Assembly: GCA_036513515.1 (NCBI GenBank)
Contig: DATBYW010000113.1
Location: 1 to 64,000, forward strand
Source: Nephthysia sp036513515
GTDB lineage: Bacteria > Chloroflexota > Dormibacteria > Dormibacterales > Dormibacteraceae
Reading direction: 5' to 3'
Length of the DNA: 64,000 nucleotides
In this document: in pieces, positions 58,179 to 64,000 of the stretch
How the letters are laid out: every line of letters starts with the position of its first letter
Numbering within the stretch: position 1 is the stretch's first letter
Notes under the pieces: model-generated
Seen by the model: the letters and a program-made list of their open reading frames with translations, nothing else
The model's database searches: none
Told to the model about the DNA's origin: nothing
Position numbers and translations under genes: made by a program

Positions 58179-60422
58179 CTACCTTCTGCGTTCGCCTCCG
58201 CGGCCGCGGTCGCGGTCGCGGCCTCCGCGGAAGCCGCCTCCGTTGCGGTCGCGAGGCTCGCGTGGGGGCGGCGGCGACGCCAGCGCCGTGGCTACGGCGT
58301 CCATGTCGATCTTCTCGTCCGGCTGCTCGCCGCGCGAGGCCAGCTCATCGAGAGCGTCCTGGCGGCTCAGGTTGAGCCGGCCCTGGCTGTCGACCTCGGT
58401 GGCCTTGACCATGATCTCGTCACCGACGTTCACGACCTCCTCGACACGCTCGACCCGGTGGTCGGTGAGCTTGGAGATGTGGACGAGTCCGTCCTGGTTC
58501 GGCAGCACCTCGACGAATGCCCCGAAAGGCATGATGCGGACCACCTTGCCGCGGTAGATCCTGCCCACCTCGACCTCGTCGGTCAGGCTCTTGATCCAGT
58601 CGATGGCTCGCCGGGCGCCGTCCTGGTCGGAGGAGGCAACGAAGACCGTCCCGTCGTCCTCCACGTCGATCTGCGCGCCGGTCTCCTCGACGATCTTGCG
58701 GATCACCTTGCCGCCGGGGCCGATCACGTCGCGAATCTTGTCCGGGTTGATCTTCAGCGTCGTGATTCGCGGCGAGAAGGGGCTCATCTCGCGCCTCGGC
58801 TCGGGGATGACCTCGAGCATCTTGCCCAGCACCACGAGCCGGGCCTCGCGGGCCTGCTCCAGCGCTTCCGCCATCATCTGGCGGGAGAGGCCCTTGATCT
58901 TGATGTCCATCTGCAGGGCGGTAATGCCGTCGGCGGTGCCGGCCACCTTGAAGTCCATGTCGCCGAGCGCGTCCTCGACGCCCTGGATGTCGGTGAGGAT
59001 GGCGTAGCGCCCCTCTCGCGTCACCAGGCCCATCGCGATCCCCCCGACCGGTGCTTCGATCGGCACCCCGGCGTCCATCAGCGCCAGCGTGGAGCCGCAG
59101 ACGGCGGCCATCGACGTGGATCCGTTGGAGGAGAGGATCTCGGAGACCAGCCGCATCGTGTACGGCCACTTGTCGACCTCGGGGATGACGGGGAGCAATG
59201 CCCTCTCGGCGAGAGCGCCGTGGCCGATCTCGCGCCGGCCCGGGCTGCGCAGCGGCTTCGACTCGCCAGTCGAAAACGGCGGCATGTTGTAGTGGTGCAT
59301 GTAGCGCTTGGACTCTTCGAGCCCAAGCCCGTCGAGCTTCTGGGCGTCACCCATGGTGCCCAGCGTCAGGATCGTGAGCGCCTGCGTCTGGCCGCGCTTG
59401 AAGATGCCCGAACCGTGGGTCCGGGGCAGCACGCCGACCTGGACCGTGATCGGCCGGATGTCACGAGTCCCGCGACCGTCAATGCGTACGCCCTCCTCGA
59501 TCACCCGCTGGCGGATGCGGTCCTTGAGCGTCTTCTCGAAGAGCGTTCCGAGGACGTCGACGTTCTCCGGCCAGCGCTCGGCGAGAGCCGCCTTCATCTC
59601 CTTTTTGAGCTCGTCGATCTTCGCCTCGCGCTCGGCCTTGTCGGGGTGGTACGCAGCCTCGTCGAGCCTGCCGGCCAGGTACTCCTGGACCGCCTGGACC
59701 ATCTCGGGGTCGTAGTGAGGCGGCGTGAACTGGTGCTTGGGCTTGCCGGCTTCAGCCTGCAGCTGGTCCAGGGCCTCGCAGATCTTCCCGATCTCCTGGT
59801 GGGCCATCTCCAGCGCGTCCACCACGACCTGCTCGCTGACGCCCTTGGCACCCGCCTCGACCATGAGGATGGCGTCGCGAGTCCCGGCGACCACCAGGTC
59901 GAGCTCCGAGCGGTCCATGTCGGCGACTGCCGGGTTGACCACCAGCTGGCCGTCGATGTAGCCCATCCGCACGGCTCCGATCGGGCCCTGGAAGGGGATG
60001 TTCGAGACGGTCAGCGCAGCCGAAGCGCCGTTTATGGAGAGGATCGACGGGTCCGCGTCCTGATCCACTGAGAGAACCGTGGATACGATCTGGATGTCGT
60101 TGCGGAAGCCCTCGGGAAAGAGCGGCCTGATGGGCCGGTCGGTGAGCCTGGCGGTCAGGATCGCCTGCTCGCTGGGCCGTCCCTCACGGCGCAGAAATGC
60201 GCCCGGGATCTTTCCCGCGGCGTACAGCTTCTCCTCGTAGTCCACGGTCAGCGGGAAGAAGTCGATCCCCTCCCGCGGCTCTTTGGACATCATTGCGGTG
60301 GACAGCACCACCGTGTCGCCGGAACGGATCAAAACCGCCCCGCTGGCCTGCTCGGCCATCGCTCCTGTCGTGACGGTCAGCTGCCGCCCAGCGACATCGA
60401 ACGTCTTCGTGACTTCAGCCAC
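58179..60422 (-). CDS. pnp: Polyribonucleotide nucleotidyltransferase (PNPase)
   Basis: The protein has 747 residues. Two RNase PH-like domains (GKIPGAFLRREGRPSEQAIL; RTHGSGIFKRGQTQAL, HHYNMPPFSTGE) are separated by a helical domain, followed by KH (DVIGPGGKVIRKIVEETGA, about residues 565-583) and S1 (VGRIYRGKVVRIMPFGAFVEVL, about 625-646). The last 25 residues are Arg/Gly/Asp-rich (GGGFRGGRDRDRGRGG), an RGG-like tail. It degrades RNA phosphorolytically from the 3' end. A strong Shine-Dalgarno (GGAGGT, 8 nt before GTG 60422) follows the terminator after rpsO. Confidence 0.97.
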   Translation of the reverse strand: MAEVTKTFDVAGRQLTVTTGAMAEQASGAVLIRSGDTVVLSTAMMSKEPREGIDFFPLTVDYEEKLYAAGKIPGAFLRREGRPSEQAILTARLTDRPIRPLFPEGFRNDIQIVSTVLSVDQDADPSILSINGASAALTVSNIPFQGPIGAVRMGYIDGQLVVNPAVADMDRSELDLVVAGTRDAILMVEAGAKGVSEQVVVDALEMAHQEIGKICEALDQLQAEAGKPKHQFTPPHYDPEMVQAVQEYLAGRLDEAAYHPDKAEREAKIDELKKEMKAALAERWPENVDVLGTLFEKTLKDRIRQRVIEEGVRIDGRGTRDIRPITVQVGVLPRTHGSGIFKRGQTQALTILTLGTMGDAQKLDGLGLEESKRYMHHYNMPPFSTGESKPLRSPGRREIGHGALAERALLPVIPEVDKWPYTMRLVSEILSSNGSTSMAAVCGSTLALMDAGVPIEAPVGGIAMGLVTREGRYAILTDIQGVEDALGDMDFKVAGTADGITALQMDIKIKGLSRQMMAEALEQAREARLVVLGKMLEVIPEPRREMSPFSPRITTLKINPDKIRDVIGPGGKVIRKIVEETGAQIDVEDDGTVFVASSDQDGARRAIDWIKSLTDEVEVGRIYRGKVVRIMPFGAFVEVLPNQDGLVHISKLTDHRVERVEEVVNVGDEIMVKATEVDSQGRLNLSRQDALDELASRGEQPDEKIDMDAVATALASPPPPREPRDRNGGGFRGGRDRDRGRGGERRR

Positions 60423-60512
60423 GTTTACCTACCTCCAGTGGGAGGTCAGGGACCTTGCAGCTGAGCTCGAGACTCACGCCTCGAGGCCAGGTGCCAGGGG
60501 CCTGACCCCCGC

Positions 60513-60540
60513 AAAAAAATCGGGCGGGATGCCCCGCCCG
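60513..60540 (-). terminator. Rho-independent terminator between rpsO and pnp
   Basis: On the minus strand an 8-bp stem CGGGCGGG / CCCGCCCG with a 4-base loop is followed by ATTTTTTT. It starts 6 nt after the rpsO stop and 91 nt before the pnp start. pnp is then expressed by read-through or from a promoter in the short gap. E. coli has a similar rpsO-terminator-pnp order. Confidence 0.92.
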
Positions 60541-60545
60541 GACTC

Positions 60546-60815
60546 CTATCTCCTGATCCCCAGCTTCGAGATCAGCGCTCGATAGCGCTCGATGTCGTTG
60601 CGGCTCAGGTAGTTCAGCAGCCTCCGCCGCTTGCCGACCAGGATCAGGAGCCCACGCCTGGAGTGATGGTCCTTCTTGTGGGTCTGCAGATGTCTCGTAA
60701 GCTCGCGGATACGCTCGGTGAAGATCGCGACCTGCACCTCGGGCGACCCCGTGTCCGTGCCATGAAGCCGGTGCTCACCGGCCAAGCGTGCCTTTACTTC
60801 GCTATCGACTGCCAA
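60546..60815 (-). CDS. rpsO: 30S ribosomal protein S15
   Basis: The protein has 89 residues, the standard S15 size. HGTDTGSPEVQVAIFTERI, HLQTHKKDHHSRRGLLILVGKRRRLLNYL (mark HKKDHHSRRGL) and YRALISKLGIRR are conserved. The TTG start at 60815 gives the usual distance to DTGSPEVQ. A TTG further in would cut the first helix. TATAAT lies 11 nt upstream and no Shine-Dalgarno is present, so the mRNA may start almost at the codon. Confidence 0.96.
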   Translation of the reverse strand: MAVDSEVKARLAGEHRLHGTDTGSPEVQVAIFTERIRELTRHLQTHKKDHHSRRGLLILVGKRRRLLNYLSRNDIERYRALISKLGIRR

Positions 60816-60826
60816 ACTGACGACCG

Positions 60827-60832
60827 ATTATA
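60827..60832 (-). promoter_or_regulatory. rpsO -10 element (TATAAT)
   Basis: A consensus TATAAT on the minus strand ends 11 nt before the rpsO TTG. Predicted initiation 6-8 nt downstream leaves a leader of about four nucleotides. I see no consensus -35 at 17 bp. Confidence 0.7.
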
Positions 60833-61017
60833 CCGGGGGTCCAGGCGCGACCAGGCAAACAGACGGCTCCGACCGCGCAACCAGGCGGCCGGCGACCATG
60901 AAGGAGGGCCAGTCCGACCTCCGGAGCTCTGGGCGTCGCTGCGCAGGAGAGCGACGCCGACGATGATCAGGCAGGAGGCGACCAACCCGAGCTGAGCGAA
61001 GCCCTACCAGGGGCGGC

Positions 61018-62523
61018 TCAGGCCTCGACGACCGATCCATCCGCCCTGGGGTCGCTCCCGGCACGCCAGGCTGCCGGTCCATCGACCACCAGCGCCTGCG
61101 CATGTCCCATGAGCCAGCACCCCGGAGGCATCGGCACGGCGCCCGGCACGCCTCGCAGGATCTCCGCGGCCTCTGGATAATCGGCCTCCACCCAGAGGCC
61201 CTCTCCCCCCGGCGGAACGCGCACCCGGGGCTCGGCCACCGCCTCCTGCGGCTCCAGCCCGCGATCAACAAGGTTGATCAGCACCTGGGCCTGGATCTGG
61301 GGCTGGCCATCAGCTCCCATCGCGCCGAAAGCAGTCCAGCAGCGGCCCTCACGGGCCGCGAGGGCCGGGATCAGCGTGTGCATGGTCCGCTTGCGAGGCT
61401 CGAGCCGGTTGACGTGGTCGGCGTGCAGGCTGAAGTACTTGCCGCGATTCTGGAGGAGGACGCCGGTACCCTCCGCGATCACGCCGGAGCCGAAGGAGCC
61501 GGCCACGCTCTGGATCAGCGACACCACGTTGCCGAGCTCATCGGCGGCGCAGAGGTAGATCGTGTCCCCTTCGGGGAGGGGCGGCCCCTCGCCCGTCCCC
61601 TCCGGGACCAGTCCCGGATCCAGGAACGGCGCCCAGGGGATCTGGGCGAAGTCGGGGTCGGTGATGAACCGGTCGCGCAACGGGAAGACCTCGTCGCGCA
61701 CCCGGACCAGCTCGCGGGCGAAGCGCAGGCCAGGCCGCAGCCTCTTGTTCCCGAGCGGCTCCAGGCGCTTCAGCATCCCCGCGGCGGCCAGCCCCTGGGT
61801 CGGCGGTGGCATCTCGTAGACGGTCAGGCCGTGATAGTCGAACCGGACGGGCTCCACCCACTCCGAGCGATGCGCGGCCAGGTCCTCGGCCGTGACCAGG
61901 CCGTCGCGGCGCGCGATCGCCTCCGCCAGGGCACGCCCGACCTCGCCGCGATAGAACCCGTTGTAGCCGTTCCGCCCGATGTCCTCCAGCACGCCGGCGA
62001 GGTCGGGATTGCGCAGCGCCATGCCGGTCTTGAGGGCCGGAAGCAGCTGGCGCGTCTCCGGCTCCTGGAGCAGCCAATCCGCTTCCCGGCTCAGGAAGTC
62101 GGCAAGGTTCTCGGTTACCGGGTAGCCGTCCCGCGCCAGGGCCGCGGCCGGCTCCATCAACGGCGCCAGGCCAAAGCTCCCGTAGGTCTCGACCAGCCGG
62201 CCCCAGGCCTCGACAGTGCCGGGCACCGTGACGGGCAGGATGCCGTGCTCGGGCATCTTGCTGTAGCCGCGCTCCCGGAGCACGGCCAGGGTGGCCAGTG
62301 AGCCGGACCTGCCCGCCCCCGCCAGGCCCACCGGCTGCTCCGCGCCCGGCGCCCAGACCAGCGCGAAGAGATCGCCACCCAGCGAGGTCATGTGCGGATA
62401 GGCGACGCAGAGCACGGCATCCGCGGCTACGGCGGCGTCCACGGCGTTCCCGCCGTCGCGCAGGACCTGGGCGCCGGCCTCGCTGGCCAGCCGGTGCGGG
62501 GTCGCGATGACTCCGCGCGTCAC
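61018..62523 (-). CDS. Gamma-glutamyltransferase-family Ntn hydrolase
   Basis: The protein has 501 residues. ATPHRLASEAGAQVLRDGGNAVDAAVAA is the typical N-terminal segment (mark GGNAVDAAVA). The self-cleavage threonine is in GDTIYLCAADELGN, and the C-terminal half has GSGVIAEGTGVLLQNRG, RTMHTLIPALA and AFGAMGADGQPQIQAQV. There is no signal peptide, so it is cytoplasmic, like YwrD-type members. It transfers or hydrolyses gamma-glutamyl groups. The physiological substrate is unknown. GTG 62523 overlaps the stop of the upstream kinase gene (GTGA). Confidence 0.9.
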   Translation of the reverse strand: MTRGVIATPHRLASEAGAQVLRDGGNAVDAAVAADAVLCVAYPHMTSLGGDLFALVWAPGAEQPVGLAGAGRSGSLATLAVLRERGYSKMPEHGILPVTVPGTVEAWGRLVETYGSFGLAPLMEPAAALARDGYPVTENLADFLSREADWLLQEPETRQLLPALKTGMALRNPDLAGVLEDIGRNGYNGFYRGEVGRALAEAIARRDGLVTAEDLAAHRSEWVEPVRFDYHGLTVYEMPPPTQGLAAAGMLKRLEPLGNKRLRPGLRFARELVRVRDEVFPLRDRFITDPDFAQIPWAPFLDPGLVPEGTGEGPPLPEGDTIYLCAADELGNVVSLIQSVAGSFGSGVIAEGTGVLLQNRGKYFSLHADHVNRLEPRKRTMHTLIPALAAREGRCWTAFGAMGADGQPQIQAQVLINLVDRGLEPQEAVAEPRVRVPPGGEGLWVEADYPEAAEILRGVPGAVPMPPGCWLMGHAQALVVDGPAAWRAGSDPRADGSVVEA

Positions 62524-63440
62524 GGGCAGACCAGCTCCAGGGCGCCGGGGACCGCCTCGATCAGCGCCGGCAGCATGCCCGGCAGCTCCCCGTCGACGTC
62601 GACGTGAACCGGGGTCGGCGAGCTGATCTCCACCCGGCGGCCGTGGAGGTGGCGGATCTTCGGATGGTTGAGATGGGCTCCCCGCCGGATGAGGCCCATT
62701 CCCCGCAGGTTGTCGACCAGCCCCATGTCACCCACCACCACCACGTCGAGCAGGCCGTCGTCGGGGAGCGCCGTGGGCGCCACCCTCATCCCGCCCGCGA
62801 AGTACTGGCAGTTGGCCACCACGACCTGCTGGGCGATCACCTCGTGGACGCTGCCGTCGACGGTGAGCCGCATGGGCCGGTTTCGCCAGCGGAGCAGCGC
62901 CAGCCCGGCCGCGGCCGCGAAAGTGATCTCGCCGTTGATGAGGCGGAAGCCGCCGTTGATGCGCGTCAGCACCTCGCCCCCGATCCCGGCATCGACGATG
63001 TTCACGAAGTACCGGGTGGCGGTACCGCCGCTCGGCAGGGCGAAGGTGACCCGGCCTGCGTCGATCCGGCGACTGCGGCCGGCGATGAGCATGGCCGCCA
63101 CCTCCTCCGGAGCACTGGGTATATCGAAGGTGCGGCGGAAGTCCCCCCCGGTCCCGGTCGTCAGCGCGGCCAGGCGGGACCGCGTGCGGATCGGCGCCCC
63201 GTCTTCGAAGAAGCCGTTGGCCACCTCGCTGATGGTCCCGTCGCCCCCGACCGCCGCCACTATCGGCCATCCCGCCTTGACCGCCTGACGGGCGAGCTCG
63301 ATGCCGTGGCCGGGGCGTGAGGTCAGCTCGCTCTCGAAGCGGAGGCCGGTGCCGCGGAGATGGCTCTCCAGCGTCCTCCAGTGCCGGCCGGTGCCGCCCC
63401 CGCCGGCGGCGGGGTTGACTATGAAGAGAACGTCGGTCAC
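62520..63440 (-). CDS. Diacylglycerol kinase-family lipid kinase
   Basis: The protein has 306 residues from GTG 63440. FIVNPAAGGGGTGRHW and VAAVGGDGTISEVANGF are the catalytic-domain motifs (GGDGT binds ATP). LTTGTGGDFRRTF is the usual GTGND-like segment, with D at the end replaced by GGD. VVVANCQYFAGGMRVAP and PDDGLLDVVVV close the domain. Members phosphorylate diacylglycerol, sphingoid bases or related lipids. It is coupled by 4-nt overlaps to the flavoprotein upstream and the gamma-glutamyltransferase downstream. With an alkyl-DHAP-synthase-like neighbour, a lipid substrate is plausible. Confidence 0.9.
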   Translation of the reverse strand: MTDVLFIVNPAAGGGGTGRHWRTLESHLRGTGLRFESELTSRPGHGIELARQAVKAGWPIVAAVGGDGTISEVANGFFEDGAPIRTRSRLAALTTGTGGDFRRTFDIPSAPEEVAAMLIAGRSRRIDAGRVTFALPSGGTATRYFVNIVDAGIGGEVLTRINGGFRLINGEITFAAAAGLALLRWRNRPMRLTVDGSVHEVIAQQVVVANCQYFAGGMRVAPTALPDDGLLDVVVVGDMGLVDNLRGMGLIRRGAHLNHPKIRHLHGRRVEISSPTPVHVDVDGELPGMLPALIEAVPGALELVCP

Positions 63441-64000
63441 GGCCCGCCCGCGGCGCCCCCACCGAGGGCTTTCGGGTTGAGCCGCCCGTCCGGGTCGAGC
63501 GCCTCCCGCACTCGCTGCCAGACGCCCCACCAGCCGCCCATCTCGGCCCGGACCCAGGGTCTGCGCGCCTCTCCGATGCCGTGGTGGTGGCTGATCGTGG
63601 CCCCCCGGCGCAGGGCGATCTCCATGGTCCCCCGCCAGGCCTCCTCGTAGCCGGCCTGGGCCTGGGTTTCGTCGGGGGCCGCGCCCCCGAACGTGAAGTA
63701 GGCGCAGCAGCCCTGGGCGTAGGCGTGGCTGAAATGACAGAGCACGAGGCCGGCCACGGTGGCCAGATGCGCTTTGACCTCGGCGTAGAGACCGGCCAGG
63801 TCGGTCCAGCGGGCTGCCAGCTCGATGGTGTCCAGGAAGGCTCCGGGCGGTTCGAGCAGCTCGCGCAGGCGCTCCGCCGAGAGGTCGAAGCGATGCCGGA
63901 GCCAGCGCTCCCAGGGCTCCGGTCCGAGAGCCTCGCCCGGGACCAGCCGCTCGATGAGCGCCGCCTCGGCCTCGGCCAGGGGCGCCGGGCCGGCGCAGCT
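63437..64000 (-). CDS. FAD-linked oxidase, alkyl-DHAP synthase-like (3' part, runs off the window)
   Basis: The 3' end of a vanillyl-alcohol-oxidase-type flavoprotein, about 187 residues visible with no start in the window. CHFSHAYAQGCCAYFTF and GATISHHHGIGEARRPW, followed by LDPDGRLNPKALG, match the C-terminal domain of alkyldihydroxyacetonephosphate synthase and glycolate/lactate oxidase relatives. The HHH with GIG is closest to the alkyl-DHAP synthase branch, which makes ether lipids. That activity is inference. The frame continues open to the window edge. Its stop overlaps the lipid kinase start. Confidence 0.85.
   Translation of the reverse strand, partial: SCAGPAPLAEAEAALIERLVPGEALGPEPWERWLRHRFDLSAERLRELLEPPGAFLDTIELAARWTDLAGLYAEVKAHLATVAGLVLCHFSHAYAQGCCAYFTFGGAAPDETQAQAGYEEAWRGTMEIALRRGATISHHHGIGEARRPWVRAEMGGWWGVWQRVREALDPDGRLNPKALGGGAAGGP

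Noticed and set aside
58179..60071. Long plus-strand frame antisense to pnp
   Set aside because: Codon-position shadow of pnp, whose protein is unmistakable. No start context or homology.

Overview
This is a dense, GC-rich bacterial chromosome segment of about 60 protein genes, with no rRNA, tRNA or CRISPR that I can see. RNase Y, RNase J, YmdB, a SpoVS homologue, a family-4 uracil-DNA glycosylase and a Gram-positive-type LexA box (CGAAC-N4-GTTYG) fit a Terrabacteria lineage. The protein style resembles uncultured Dormibacterota/Chloroflexota or deep actinobacterial relatives. That placement is inference, not a match I could run. Starts are often GTG or TTG and coding is tightly coupled: ATGA, GTGA, TTGA and apparently CTGA overlaps are common.

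Layout. 1-1.1 kb: remnant of an IS481-type transposase abutting a 5'-truncated MFS transporter. 1.1-6.3 kb (minus): a double-UspA/glucosyl-3-phosphoglycerate synthase fusion, a GT4 glycosyltransferase and a glycogen debranching enzyme, together a carbohydrate or compatible-solute operon. 6.3-10 kb (plus): der and a two-component system whose kinase has an odd G1 box. 10-17.3 kb (minus): a 2-oxo acid dehydrogenase operon in which E3 and E1-alpha form one ORF, then E1-beta, E2 and a small unknown gene, with nadE upstream. 17.4-25.6 kb (plus): ubiquitin-like sulfur carrier, TtuA-type thiolase, pyrF, a TIGR00300/LOR-SDH protein, a split TSUP transporter, an acyl-CoA synthetase, a ketopantoate-reductase-like protein, acyl-CoA dehydrogenase and TetR. 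25.6-32.6 kb is the accessory stretch. It holds an SOS-controlled gene of unknown function with a decayed tandem copy, hairpin repeats, a decayed nucleotidyltransferase, a basic coiled-coil protein, NDH-2, a glutaredoxin-like protein, an inverted-repeat-bounded element, a LysM membrane protein divergent from lexA, and a 1.37-kb insert between 54-bp direct repeats carrying an IS1380 scar and a phosphotransferase gene.

32.6-44.3 kb (minus) looks like one long operon: ymdB-spoVS-miaB-mutS-mutL-miaA-hflX-dapE-dapC-dapD. 44.4-51.5 kb (minus): rny, recX, recA, a pgsA-cinA fusion and ftsK. 51.6-64 kb: two zinc-ribbon proteins, rnj-udg-dapA-asd-dapB, pnp-rpsO with a terminator between them, a gamma-glutamyltransferase, a diacylglycerol-kinase-family enzyme and the 3' part of an alkyl-DHAP-synthase-like flavoprotein.

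The most coherent regulatory story is the SOS network. Four LexA-type boxes sit at three loci: recA, the lexA/LysM divergent region, and the unknown gene at 25679. In three of the four cases the box lies in the 17-bp spacer of a recognisable promoter. The LysM gene has the layout of known SOS division inhibitors (YneA/Rv2719c type). Other notable points are three gene fusions, evidence for CTG initiation (strongest at miaB), and TANNNT motifs so close to start codons that many transcripts may be leaderless.
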